This document shows, piece after piece, positions 34,656 to 47,070 of a stretch of DNA of 64,000 nt. The translations under genes and the position numbers were made by a program. The notes beneath the pieces were generated by a model, which was not told where the DNA came from, searched no databases, and worked only from the letters and a program-made list of their open reading frames with translations. Numbering within the stretch: position 1 is the stretch's first letter; each line of letters begins with the position of its first letter. The stretch is from Lentinus brumalis (Eukaryota; Basidiomycota; Agaricomycetes; Polyporales; Polyporaceae): NCBI GenBank assembly GCA_001792895.1, contig MARA01000014.1:868001-932000 (forward strand), read 5' to 3'.

Positions 34656-35454
34656 GTTCGATCAACGAGACAAAACAGAGAATATCAGAGGTGTAGCAAT
34701 CCAGTAGCAAGAAGCAGTCCGTGGCTGAGCCCGCCTCAGGCACTCCAGAACCACAGGCGCGCAACCTGTGCTACACATCAGTTATCCACGTTTGGAAGGC
34801 GTTGTAGTTGGACGGATATCACAGGGACCGTGGACGTCTCATACATCACGAAGGCATTAGTATATCTTCAACCGCGTAGTCACTGACTTCTAGCCTATGC
34901 CCCACTGGGAGGCAAAAAAGCAAATATATCAGACGAGTAGCAACTCCTAGTTTCGATCTAGGGACTTCAGGGTAACAAGAATATGAGCCCTGCACGCTTC
35001 CACTGCGTCAAGTTGCTATGCATAGCATTGCCATCTGGCTACATACGTGCGTACACCCATTTCTTTGGGAGCAGCAAAGTTCGAGCCCAGTTCGAGCCAA
35101 TCATTCGTGGCGGCAATCTATTGGCGTACGAGCCTAGGTACATCAGAGAGACAGGGTATGGAGTACATGGCGAATCAGTACACTCACTACAGAGAGGTAC
35201 ATACATACGAGAACGAAAAATCGGAGCTATGTGAGGTGGGACTGAGAGGCCCCGCAGGAAGATAAGTTACTGTATGCACAAGGCAAATCTAGGAACGAAA
35301 GCGGGAACATAGCGATGTGCGGGATCATCGGAGAACCTGACACGAAGCTACGAGAGATCCCGGGTGGCGTACTCGCAATCAATATCATACGCCACAACAC
35401 TGCGACTCGGACAGAAATTGGGAGGCCGGACGCCCAGGAGTCCGAGTCGGCATC
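34656..35454. other. Intergenic: SNARE promoter and TF 3' region
   Basis: About 800 nt. No gene was supported. A T-arm-like palindrome (about 34948-34964) was considered as a tRNA and rejected. Confidence 0.45.
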
Positions 35455-37507
35455 TCAGGCGAGTGTGGCCCGGGCCTGCTGGATCTCGGCGAGGTGCTGA
35501 CCTGCAGGTGGTGGCGGCGTGTGGCGTCAGCTCTGAGCTCAATATCCGTGATACGTGGCCGTACAGTGCCCGAGGACACTGGCACAGTACTCACCCATGA
35601 GCGGACTGCTAGCGGACAAGGATGTCATCGCCGCGGTGATCTTGTCGAGGCTCGAGGTGATGTTCGTGATCTCCTCCTGCCTGACCGGAGCCGCGCTCTG
35701 GAGGACCCGTCGGAGCTCGCTCACCAGGACCTTGCAGATCGTCGACCACAGGACCTATCGCCGCGGGCGTGTTCAACAGATGCGCGATGTGACGGTGAGA
35801 TCAGATACTTACAGCAAGGATTGGGTCGAGATGGGGAACCTGGTTGAGGTTCACGACGTCGAGGGCGTGACCCGCCGCGACGGCGACGCACACCGTCTTC
35901 TGCCAGGACATCGGCTGCTGCGACGAGAATGTAGAGTGCAGCTGGATAGCCGCTGCGCAGGTGAAGGTTCGTGCAACGAGTAGCTCGCGCATGTCTTCGG
36001 GGCTACGGTTGCGGATGGCTGCGAGCTGGCGGTGGTACCGTTCGATGAGGGTGTCCAGGGCACTGAACCGGGCGAGGTACTCGTTACGGTTCGGCATGTC
36101 TGTGGGCGGAAGTGTCATCGACGAGCAGAATGTGTGAGGGCGATGATGCTTACCGGCGCGATACTGCGAGGAGATGTATATGGCGCGATCCTGTAATGAA
36201 CACGCCTTCGCCCGCATCGCAAGCGGCGAGAAGGCCTCGTTCGAGTCGTCCACAGCGCCGCGGAGGAAATCCTCCGTCGTGTAGTTGCCTCCAAGTGGTA
36301 CGAGCATGCCCTGTCAGCGGGTTAGCACTCGGGTAAAATATACTGGGCGGCCAAGACAAACCTGTTCATAGGCTCCGGTGGCAAGCGGCCAGGGTGTGGT
36401 GATCTGGATGTTGGTCCGCCCGCCCTGGCAGATAGACGGCGGTGTGTTCATGGCTGATGCCCACATCTTATCTTGAGCCAGGACGGTCCAAAATGCTTGA
36501 ATGCGCTCCCCAGCACCGATTGGGTCCCCGGCCATCGCTCCGACGTCGAGTAGATGGAAGCGACTACCTGTGACCAGTGCAACAGCAGCGAGAGTGTGAT
36601 ACCTGCCCTCTAACAAACGGCCGGTGGAGAAGAAGTAGTTCGCCAAGAGCACCTCCGCCTGTATCGTGTACAGGACCGTCGTCCCATGTCCCATTGTCGT
36701 CCCCGAGGCGGCCTGCGTCGCACGATGCACAAAGTAAGACTCGCGGGCCCGAAGGCCGGTCGAGTTTGAGAGCTTGCTGCCCCACAGGTACACAGCGTTC
36801 ATCATGGCATCGTTCCCGGGATGTGGCGCTCCGCCTCGGCGGAATCGTGTTGGGTTGAGGAAGAAGCCGAGTTGCGACGCGTTCGCCATGAAAATTTGGA
36901 CTCTAATTTCACATAATAAGCCGAGTCAGGAGAAGTCACAGACAATTGATTACAACCCAGGGCGGAGCTTCGACACTTACAGCAGCTGAATTTCCTGAGG
37001 GGTGGGTTCCGGGACGTGGGCTGTGTGTGCGACGTTGCGTAAGCGATTGAACCACCGTTGGATGCGGGGAGGCCTGCGAGTCTCACCAACGGGCGGGGCC
37101 ATGCTTGTCGGGTAGAGCGGGATGCCAGATGGACCAGCCATGGTGGGCATAGGGAGGCGGGATGTGCCTGCTGAGGACGCATGCCTACGTGGGTCGTGGA
37201 GTTGTACCGACGGTGCGCCCTCGCCAGGGCTTTCGAGCTCCTTGATGCGGGCTTCGAGCAGCGCAATGTTCTCCTCGAGAAGACGCGATCTCGTTACCTC
37301 GGCTCCCGTAGCGTACTCGCAGTCGTCGGGACGGTTGTTAGCGATGCATCGACCACAGGCTGGCTTATTGCCGTCGCATCTCTATCGGACTCGTCAGTGA
37401 GAGGTCGGGAGTCGATGACCAGCGAGCACGCATACCGCTTTGAGTTTGCGGCAGGGCAGGCACGCTGCGCCTCTGTTGAGGGGTCGGCTGGAGGATGCGG
37501 TAGACAT
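35455..37507 (-). CDS. Zn(II)2Cys6 fungal transcription factor
   Basis: A Gal4-type regulator. The start at 37507 gives MSTASSSRPLNRGAACLPCR. The binuclear zinc cluster is split by an intron: CLPCRKLKA then RCDGNKPACGRCIANNRPDD ending with the sixth Cys (DDCEY); spacing is C-x2-C-x6-C-x6-C-x2-C-x8-C. A short coiled coil follows (SRLLEENIALLEARIKELES), the usual dimerisation element. The large middle-homology region reads MANASQLGFFLNPTRFRR, NDAMMNAVYLWGSKLSNS, RLLEGRYHTLAAVALVTGSR, AGERIQAFWTVLAQDKMWAS, and the C-terminal helices end HLAEIQQARATLA. Such regulators often control nearby catabolic or P450 genes. CYP-4 lies about 4.6 kb upstream and CYP-3 about 3 kb beyond the SNARE, so local control is possible but unproven. 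Confidence 0.88.
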
Positions 37508-40500
37508 GTTAGCTGTGTATGTGCTGGTGTGTCTGCGTTGCACTCACCGAGTACAGACGAGACAGTCTTATATAGGATCGGATGGAGGTCGAGAGGATGG
37601 GATGTTCGAGCAGATTAATCATCAGTTGGCAGCGCCCTCCCGGATAGAGGCTGGAGGGATGCCGGGATGGTCAGTCTGAAACGCGTCCTGACTCGACTGT
37701 GTGGTCCAAAAGCGTCTAGCGGTTCGGGGAGTCGACAGTGAGCGACCGGACGGGAGCGTACGCGCTGGGTAGTGCATTTCCACATTTGGGAGTAGTAGGA
37801 TGGAGTGAATGAGCATCTGGCGAAGGCGAGCGAGCGAGCTTAGTCACGGCTGGCAATGTCGGTGTGCGATCGGTAATGCGTCTGTGTTACGCGATGCTCG
37901 AGGAACCCGCCGGGAAAGGCCACGCGGGGCCGATGCCTGGCAACGCAAGCAGAGGAGAATACAAGAACGCTGAGGCGGAGGAGTAAGGCTGACTGTCAGA
38001 TCGGCGTGCATCGCCCTCTGCTCCCGGTCTGTGCCGCTGGCGCGCGAAGTTCCTGTGACAAACGCCCACCATCGACAGCACCATCACGGTACACAAACTC
38101 TCGCGACAAGCCTCGACGCGACGGGTGTCCAGCATGACCTCTGTGTGATGGATGCACGCGACGCTGCTGACTGCAGCTTGGACGACGGCCAGGCTCGCAT
38201 ACGCGTCGTCGTCGTCGTAGCGGACGACGCGGCCCGCAGCCAGCTTTGCATCGCCACTGAGGATATGTCTGGATATGTCCGCCTTGTGCGCAGCGTGGGC
38301 AGTGGCTGGGACGAGGTTGCTGGGCTCTCGCTGCCTGGTCGGGATGTCGTAAGTCGGAAGTCTCGGTGTCCGAATCCTGGGCGGGAGCTGCCGTGCGCCA
38401 GGGACTCACCGCCACCCACGAAGTCCGTCTGGCGCGGACTCCGAGCCATAACCATCGACATCGAGATTCCGACCCTCTTCACTTCCGACGTCGACGTCGC
38501 CCGCCCTGACTCATCTATCGCTTGCAGACTCCCGAGCGTGACCTGCTTAGGGATTCCCCCACCGCAATCTCCAAAAAGCCAATCTCCTCGACTGTTGGCT
38601 ATGTTGGCTTATGCGGGGTACGTCATCACAACACCGCAAATACCGCTCGAAAACAGGAGTCACCGCCGCCACAATCCCTCTGCGACTTCCACATTACACA
38701 TGATCTCATTGCGCGTACTCTCCCGACGGGGTACGGTCTCGCGGTCGGGTATGCCTTGGCGCTAGTTGCACCCTCCACCCGGGACGGAGCGTGCCTTGTT
38801 TCTTCGCCACCGCGGTAAATCAAAACGTGGCATTCGTGGTCACAACGCCCACAGCCAGCAGAATATCCATCAAGGTCCCGCATCGCGGTATACAGCTTCA
38901 ACCGATCGTCCCGTCCGGTGCGGCCGTATCATGTACGATCCACAGGACCCAGACGGCGAAATGGTGCTGTCTGCCACCATCTCATGATGAGTACGTCTTC
39001 ATCGCACGTTGTTGACGTCGAGTATCTCACTCGCGACCCGCTGTCAATTCGGATTCTCTCCGTCCCGACAGGCTTCCAAGTTCTCAGTGCCATACTCGCC
39101 GTGTCGTCGCCGGAGTCACGTCCCATCGCCATCTACTCCCCAATGTCTGAACAAGAAAGGTGGCTCTGCTCTTCCTTCTGTCCATCGCTGTGTCTGGTCA
39201 CTTCCTGCTCTGCTGGGTTCCTCTGGGATATCACCGGGTGATCACGGTCATGAAGGCATCTAAACCTCGTTGGCGTCTATCCGCAAGCGACTCGGCGGTT
39301 GACTACGTACGCTCCGTCATGTTCAGGTCGACAACGACCCAGAGGGCCGCGTCGACAACAACCCACAGGCTCACACCTACATGGCCTCGGTGTCCCATCA
39401 CTATGCACAAGTTCCAAATGACCCTTATACCCTTTGTGGAAGTCGTCAGGAGCTGTCGATATCACACTCGCAAGTGATCGTGATTTCCAAGGGGCCACGT
39501 TGAGGTGCGGAGTGCCGAGAGATCGAAGATGGTGGCGTTTGCGGTGTCTTCGTGACAGCCAGGTATGTTCCCCGGTCGCAGTCATTCTGGAGGGCGGTCT
39601 TGACGGAGATCTCCAAACGATGCCGTGCATTCCCCGGACACCGAAGGGGCTCAGGCGGTCTGATAGTCAAACCGTCAAACTGCATGCAGACCACGGGTAT
39701 CCGTGACGGATTTTGAAGATGGCGACCCCTCTCCATCTTCACAGGAACCGTAACCGTATGGCTTTTCGTAAAGCACCACAAGGCGCGGGCACATGAACCG
39801 GTAAGTACCAGTCTCTGCAATCGCGCTTACACTTGCTTGTGCGCGTTTTGTCCGTGAGCGATCGGGGATATCGATGCAGTCAGACAGACGGGCTTCCTAC
39901 ATCGCGAGCATTTGAAGTCATCGCAGTACCCGCTGGGCGCAGCCTCCATTACATACTGCGGCCATACATGTGAGTCGCCACCATGCGTCGGATTTCGGAC
40001 ATATGGGTACCGCTATAATTTGTGAGAATCACGACCTGTGGAGGTTGCCCAAATGAATTCAGACATGTATACCGTCAAGCCCGATCCGAATTTGATCCCC
40101 GGCAAGAGCCCTGTCCACTCCTCCCCTCCGGCATCGTTCCATACGCATTCCCTATCTTCTTCCATGCACGCGCAAACGGGAGGCGTCAGCCTCTATATGA
40201 GGGCAGTTTTACGGGGGGTCGCCGTTCATGTCCGTGGTCCTGGGTCAGTCGCCATGCGGGAGAACTCGTATCCACGATTCCCCGTGGTCGGACGCAGGGA
40301 ATATACGGTGGACGCGTCCTGCGTGTGACGGAGGTGCCGGGATCCCGTGGCTGCTGTCCTCGACCTACGGCCAGCCGACGCTGACCGTGGCTAGCGGGGA
40401 GAGGGTAAGACACCGGGGCGGTGGCATGTCCGATGCCTCATCGTTGGGGTTCTCCGATGTGCCATGAGAAGAACGTCACCAGGAGGATCACCTCCCTGTC

Positions 40501-42115
40501 AGGCGGTCTAATCTAGTTACCGGTGTGGCATGCGAATGCGGGTGTACGCAAACACGTTTGTGGCGTTGACGGCGCTGCGGTTGCAAAGCGCGTGCTTCGG
40601 TGAAGAGCTCGTCGACTGTCGGGCGGAAAGTCAACGGCATATTATTGCCGGTGGGATATCCGTCCTCTGTGACGCCCCTTGCGGCCCTGTGCGATCACAA
40701 TAATATTGAATGCAAACTTCACTTCATTCTACACGAGCATTTTTTGCAAGGGTGTACGCAGCTTCTGCCATGACTATCCAGGGACCGCATGGGGGTTATG
40801 GGCGACTTTTAAGCGACAATTTCCATTGCCGTGCAAGAAACTTCAAAATTGCATGTGGCGGCAGTTACACATCTAACAACCTCTCAGCATCGTCGCCTTC
40901 TCCGTCAGAAGGCACCACTGTCTGACGTATATGCACCGCATTATCTTGCGTCAAACTCATGCTGTGACCGCGTCCCCAGATTTTTAAGCGTCACTGCCTG
41001 CAAGCATCTGGACCTGCAAAGAAGATAACCCGGATGCATCAGGATTCAGTGGGGCGGTGCGCGCCGTACGTACTCTGCCGCGACCTCGCTTGGCCTGCTA
41101 CTAAATTAAACTACTGACTCGCGCCCGCTCCGGCTCGCTGAAACCATGATTAATATTATACTGCGCAGGTGTATGGTTAATGTTGCGCGGTCGCCGGACT
41201 GAGCGTCATCCCACAATTGTGGTGAAGTTGTGACGATCAAAATGTAATCTCAATGACCGCTGAGGGCCAAGTTGCCGAGGGCGATCCGGACCTTCAGGCC
41301 TTCAGGCCTCAGGCGCGACCCTCGCTGCCAACAGCCTGCGCCTTGCAGAGGTCGTATCATGCGAGCACATATTCCATCCATATATTTCCTCCTGCCGCTC
41401 AACATCGGGACGGGGCACCGGGCAGGACCATGATTATAAGCGCTCGCAATGAGCAGGACAACATATCCGGATACCCGCTCGACCCGACCGGCGGACCGAC
41501 AGTCCACGAAATCAAGTGCTCGGTCGGCTTCGTGGGAGTCCATACCAAAGATGCTACAGTGGCACGGCGACAGCGTGATACCTGCGGCACGTATATCGGT
41601 TACATAGTAGTCGACTGCATTTGAAAGTATTGACCGAACTCGACCCAACGAATTCGAAACCACGCTTCGGAGGGCAGTGAGAAGCGGCACAAGCTGCAGC
41701 TAGTCCCAGATTTCAGACATAATAGGAAGTCGGGATGACAGGTTCGGGGGGGGTTAAGTTGAAGGCAGGGTCAGGGATGAGAGCGCGGGCAAGGAGCGGG
41801 GAGCGCGCTGGCGGTGAGCAGCGGTGAACAGCGGTGAGGATGGACGGGCAAAAACGCTCTGTTCAGAATAGCAGCAGAGTAGCGTTCTGGGAAGACATAC
41901 AAGCGGCGAAAGAGCAGACAGTGAGCAGAAAGCAAACGATGAGCAGAGCAAGTGTTGGCGCCCGTCGGTCACTCCCTACCAATCAGGCAACGTCACGCTG
42001 ATAGCCTTGCTTCTTGTCCGAGTCCGCTCACACAAGACATAGTAAAAGGTAGCGCAAGGTTAGTAGTAGATGTGCATATACAGGGGATACATGGTCGACC
42101 TCAGTAGACCGAGAT
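37508..42115. other. Gene-poor stretch of about 4.6 kb
   Basis: This is the longest stretch between recognised genes that has genes on both sides. The TF promoter lies at its left end and the CYP-4 3' end at its right. One open frame on the plus strand (38031-38765) is long, but its translation is low in hydrophobic residues, repetitive in Asp/Arg/Ser, and matches no family; opposite-strand frames over the same DNA are equally long, which points to GC bias. Around 41770-41840 there is a short imperfect AGCGGTGA repeat. No transposon ends were found. Confidence 0.4.
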
Positions 42116-44471
42116 TCATGGACGCAGCGCGATGACTCTCAGCGGCATCTCTGGCTCGGCCCCATCACCCACGCTCGGGTACTGCACAGCTGCGGAGTTC
42201 CATTGAATGGGCTTGCCGGTCGGTTCAAACCTGAAGTGCTGGAGGAGGACGAATAGGACAGTCTCTGCGAGTCGGGAAGTGCGTCAGTAACTGGGATCTC
42301 TCCCGTACAAACTACAGAGACGCGTACTGATTTCGACCTGCGCAAGCTTGAAGCCACTGTGGGGATAGTCGAGTGATCAGCGGCAGAATTGGCTATCGAG
42401 TCAGTAGGCTTACATGCATGCGCGGGAGCCCGCTATGAACGTCATCCTGTGGTGAGGGAGCGAAAACGGTCAGACTACGCCCGAAGGATTGGTGTTACAA
42501 CATGCGTACAGATGCGAGTATACCCCGGGACATGTGCTTCTTCGAGCTCGCGCGGGAGAGGCTCGAGCCAGCGCGACGGTCGCCATTCGTCCGCGTCTGG
42601 GCCCCACAGTGCGGGGTCGCGGTTACATGCTGTTATGTTGGCAATGACTCGGGCGTTCTTGGGAATGTGAAGTGCGTTCGAGAGGGTGCCGTCACGCATG
42701 CGGATGGGCTCCATGAGGGGCATCACGGTGTCTCTGGTCGTGCTAAACAGATGAAAGGTGAGCAGAGGTGCCAGACCATGAGCCGCTGTCTCGAGCTTTA
42801 TGACTCACATTCTGAAGAGCGCTGCGACACCAGGCGATCTGTTATTGTGTTCAGAAACCTGCACCGCCGAGTCAAGCCGGAACACTTACACGCGCAGCGT
42901 CTCACGACAGACTGCATCCATGTAGGGCAAGCCATCCATGAGCTTGTCGAAGTCAATTGTGCCATCAATGTCCTCAGTCTCCGCGGCGCTGATGACCTCC
43001 TCTCGGAGCTTCTCCTGGACGTCCGGGTGCTCCGAAAGCAGTTGCAAGACCCGTGCGAGGGAGTTCGCGGTCGTGTCCATTCCCGCGAGGACCATCGTGC
43101 TGAAGGCACGATCAGAACCGGGGGTATCACGAAGGGGTCTAAACAAGCACTCACGAGACCTGTGCAATCAGCTCCTCGTCCGGAAGTTTATCCTGCTCCG
43201 CGGCCATGATGTTCGCCCGTACTGTGACGACCTACGTTCTTTCCACTGAACGTCTAAGAAATGAGGTGTGGAACTCACGGAGGATGCTCATGATATCGCG
43301 GCCCTCGCCGACCTGGTGCTTCAGCGCATCGTCGCCCTTTTCGAGCGCAGCCTTCTTTTCGTTAAAGATGAGCACGGATCGCTCATGCATGATGTCGGAG
43401 ATGTCCTTGAGACGCTGTACCCGCTTATTGGGCAAAAGCTCTACGACACGCCGGCGGAACGATGCTGTGCCGATGTCGAGAACGTACGGGAGCAGCAAGC
43501 GCAGTATTCCGGTCTTGGCCAATTGAGGACTGCGATCCCGGTGAGGACATGTCGCGACTACTAAGCAGATACAAATGGATGAACGTACAAGAGGTCCTTG
43601 ACAGCATTCGCAAATTCGTCGGGTCTATCTTCGGTGAGGGGGTCGAATGAATAACCCAACCCTGCTTGGCCAAGGACCTCGAGGGTTGTACGACCCATCC
43701 ATGAGAGCATGTCGAGCTCAACGCCGTCCTTGGGACCTGCTCGTACGCGTTGGAGGATGGCATCGCGCGTCTGTGAACAACGGGTCAGTCCATTCTCCGG
43801 TATTGATAGCAACGTGTACGGCTGCGTTGCTTACCTTGTGGACGACACTGTAGAATATGGGCGTCATCTCGCGCAGGTGCTTCGTCGAGAACACCGGATT
43901 GAGCATCTTCCGCTGGCGCCTGTGTTGTTCACCTGCAGAACAACTCGGTAAATAGTGGGACATGATGGCTCCAGGGCCAACTACTCACCTTGAGTGCCAA
44001 GAAGGCCCGGTCCAAGGACCACGCGCAAGGCTCTGTGAACGAGGAAGTCAGTGCAAGTACACGACAGTACGACTATCCACAATTCCAAGCTCACAGCAGA
44101 GGCTCCTCGAAGACATCCTGATCTTTGACGAACATGGCATGGAAGGCCTTCGGATCCCAGACATGGACCCACTTGTAGCCAAAGGGGGCGTGCAGGGCCG
44201 AGACACGTGGATACTTGCGAGCTAGTTCCTCACGGAACTCCCAGGGATTGAGGGCGAAGAATTGCCTCAGGTTTCCTGTTGTAAGTGATCACTTAGTGAT
44301 ACGAGTTCGCAGGTGACCAACACGGTACTCACCTATGAACCAAGACTCAGCCGGCGGTCCGGGTAAGTTGTCGAGCGACGACCGAGTCAACAAAGGCCGA
44401 AGGATGACCCAGGAAAGACATAGTATGGTGCCGGCGAGAGCAGCAGTGGGCAGGCTTTCTAGGAGTGCCAT
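42116..44471 (-). CDS. Cytochrome P450, CYP-4 (mushroom GSRACIGF family)
   Basis: Paralogue of CYP-3 in opposite orientation. It starts MALLESLPTAALAGTILCLS at 44471 with hinge LDNLPGPPAESWF. Landmarks are EQHRRQRKMLNPVFSTKHLR, MVLAGMDTTANSLARVLQLL, DAVCRETLRV (ExxR), RDPALWGPDADEWRPSRWLE and haem-binding GSRACIGFKLAQVEI, where the motif reads FIAGSRAC in place of FIGGSRAC. One codon is inserted before the K-helix (KLMDGLPYMD against KLMDMPYMD in CYP-3). The end is EPEMPLRVIALRP with TGA at 42118-42116. All exons remain open and splice in phase, so the gene looks functional. It is separated from CYP-3 by the SNARE and TF genes and the gene-poor stretch. Confidence 0.9.
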
Positions 44472-44549
44472 GTGCACTGTGTGCAGCTCGGGGAAGCTTG
44501 GGGAAGTTCTATGTAGGGTACTGAAAGAGGCAAGGGTATGAATAGTATA

Positions 44550-44556
44550 CTTATAG
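44550..44556 (-). promoter_or_regulatory. Probable TATA box of CYP-4
   Basis: The minus strand reads CTATAAG about 80 nt upstream of the CYP-4 start codon. Confidence 0.45.
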
Positions 44557-45845
44557 CGGAGAGCAATCCGCAGCTGGACACGCAATCGGGCGAACCAGAC
44601 GGACTTCCCATACGCCTGGTTGTCCTACGTAGGCGGGCGGCGAGGTTGATGCTGACGATCCAAGTTTGACATTGTCAACAACTTCCTGGGCGTCTCTGCT
44701 GCCGCCGAGCGACCACGTCGGACTCGTCTGGTCCTCCTGCGGCTGCGGCTGCGTGCAGATATCCACTGCCAGATTGGGTGACAGTCCGCCTACGAAAGTC
44801 CGTCCTTGTGTCCCTGTGTGGTCACTGGTCGGATACATGCTGATACTGCGCCTTCTTGAGTACTTACCGGTGCCGCCCCACCCGGCCACCGTGCGAGTCG
44901 GTCCCAGGTGGGTCCCAGCTGCCACCGGTGCTTTGAAGTATCAGCATCAGCCAGCATCCCGCTCGCTGTGAGTACACATAGATGATAAGAAGGACGTTGC
45001 ACTAGGCTGCTCTGGAAACGAAGCCTATCGGCCGATAAAGATGTCGCTATGTGGGCTTTATGTGCCTGATGACATTGGCACCCACATCAACTTGAAGGCA
45101 GGGTTTGCACCTCAGGGAAGGGTTAGAAATAGCCATGAACACGTAGTATCGCAGAGCTCACTCACTCAGACGAATTGCTTGTCTTCGCCTTGACACGGGA
45201 TGGTGTGCTGGTTATCGACAGTACGCGCGACATATTCATGTACCTCAAATCAACTTGGGTCGACGTCGACGCCGGTGCCTCCTCCGCAGATTTATGAGAA
45301 CCCGAGTCGGACGAGTCGCTGCAAATAAGTAGCCGGTCGACTCCGTCTCATGGCCAGAGTGGTCAAAGACGTCAAGGGTCGAAGACGGAGTCGACCGGCT
45401 ACTTATTTGCGTGCCGGTGACATATGGTCGTCCATAGTTAACCACGAGTACCGTGTCGTCTCCGTTGTGGTGACTAGGCGCCTGCCAACTTGAGCTCGAC
45501 CATCATGCCCGAGCTCGCGTCTGGCTCTCGTCGACACGCTTCCCTCAGCGTCCCGCGTCTCCAGTCCTCACTTGCCAATCAATTCTAAGCTTTGCAGCAT
45601 CGGTCGAATGTCTCTGCTCCATATAGAGTAGGTGCACGCGTCAGATGACCGCGATGGAAGCGTCTCAAACGCGCCCAAAGTCACAGTGAGCTTGCCCTAC
45701 ATACTACGCTCGCGAGCATTGCATACGGGGTTCTCCTGTGATCGGCTGTATGAGTACCGGGACCTCTCTGCATCCCAACTCTCCTTGTGCCATCTGCGTT
45801 GCTGCATTACAATCAAGGCAAGGAGTATCCCAGAATCCGCCCGCC
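44557..45845. other. Divergent intergenic region, CYP-4 / DUF1348
   Basis: About 1.3 kb with no supported gene. It contains a perfect 28-bp inverted repeat at 45321-45410. The rest shows no recognisable structure. Confidence 0.45.
45321..45410. repeat. Perfect 28-bp inverted repeat (hairpin), 34-nt loop
   Basis: The left arm 45321-45348 (starts GCAAATAAGTAGCCGGTCGA, ends CTCCGTCT) is the exact reverse complement of the right arm 45383-45410. The 34-nt spacer has no coding sense. It could form a stable cruciform or, if transcribed, a hairpin. It lies about 435 nt upstream of the DUF1348 start and about 850 nt upstream of CYP-4. Confidence 0.85.
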
Positions 45846-46526
45846 ATGACGAACCCAAGTCCCATCGTCCCCCCTTTCACCGCCGAGACGGCCCACAAGA
45901 AGGTCAAGATCGCGCAGGACCTCTGGAACACCAGGACGCCCGAGAAGGTCGCGCTCGCATACACCGTGCGTCCATACATTACTTACCTCTCCTCCACCCG
46001 TCTGTGTACCTCGACGCGCGGCGTGCTGATCTGAACGCGCCGACAGGAAGACACAGTCTGGCGCAACCGCGACCAGTTCATGAAGGGGCGCGAGGCCGTC
46101 ATCGCGTTCCTGAGCAAGAAGTGGGAGAAGGAGAACGGGTACAGGCTGCGCAAGGAGCTGTTTGCGTTCACGGATAACAAGATCGCCGTCCAGGTGCGTT
46201 TCTGGTCCCTCAATCCCGCTCCTCCGGAGGTTCGACCGCGCAGAAGCCCTGACCCTGGTGCAGTTCTTCTACGAATGGTACGAAGTCAAGACGGACGGCG
46301 CCAAGCAGTGGTACAGGTGCTACGGTCTGGAGGTGCGCGCGATCATCCGACATCGCAAAGTCTCTCGAATGCTCATGACCCCTTGTAGGACTGGACATAC
46401 GCAGAGGACGGCCGCATGAAGAAGCGGCATATGAGCGGGAACGACGTCCCCATCACGGAAGAGGAGCGCTGGTTCAAGGACGGCGTGGACGTGAACTCGT
46501 TCCCCATCTCCGACAAGCACTTGTGA
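45846..46526 (+). CDS. DUF1348 / NTF2-like fold protein
   Basis: A small protein of the DUF1348 family (SnoaL/NTF2-like superfamily), conserved in bacteria and fungi, of unknown function. Four exons (45846-45965, 46047-46193, 46264-46332, 46389-46526) give 157 aa, the usual family length. Conserved family segments are KIAQDLWNTRTPEKVALAYT, EDTVWRNRDQFMKGREAVIA, FLSKKWEKENGYRLRKELFA, FFYEWYEVKTDGAKQWYRCY, and GLEDWTYAEDGRMKKRHMSG, ending in the typical PITEEERWF motif. All introns are GT-AG. Related NTF2-like folds bind small molecules or act as isomerases; no catalytic role is claimed here. Confidence 0.88.
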
Positions 46527-47070
46527 ACGAAAGAAATACAAAGCTTATGGTGGATGTGGTGCGTCTTGCCTCCAGCCAGTGTATCGCGATGCGAGCTGAC
46601 CGCCTTTGCTTTGGGTAGAGGGTATGTGTGTACGTTATGTAGAACCATGTACGATCAGCGCGACCCTGTAGCTCCTCTTCAGACGAGCAAGTACGATGAC
46701 TCTGAGTTCCAGGGCGAGGCATGATGCATGAGCTCGCCGGTGCTTCTCCCCGTGGGATCTGCATCCATCTGCCCACATGAAAGTCCAATAGATAATGCGC
46801 TCCAAAGATAGTACAACAGTACACGTACTAGTTGAGACAACGACCACGGGTAATGCATGTACATAGGAAGAGAGACATGTTATAACTGTTATGCAGGTTG
46901 CGAAACTAGATTGCGGCGTACGATTCGAAACAGGGTCTCCCACATCCACCCTCCACCCTCCGATAAGTAACATACACAAGAAGAGAAAGAAAAACACGCT
47001 TTACATGTATACAGTCCGTGGACTTCTTCTGTGCCGTCCGGCCGCAGCGAGGTCTCCGCCCCGCCGCCAC
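46527..47070. other. Convergent 3' intergenic region
   Basis: About 540 nt between the stops of the DUF1348 and C2H2 genes. Nothing was recognised. Confidence 0.45.

Noticed and set aside
34890..34980. tRNA-like T-arm (CCTAG TTTCGAT CTAGG)
   Set aside because: No acceptor stem, D-arm or anticodon arm pairs with it on either strand.
38031..38765. 244-codon plus-strand open frame
   Set aside because: No recognisable domain, biased composition, and overlapping open frames of similar size on the other strand; it lies in the upstream region of the transcription factor gene.
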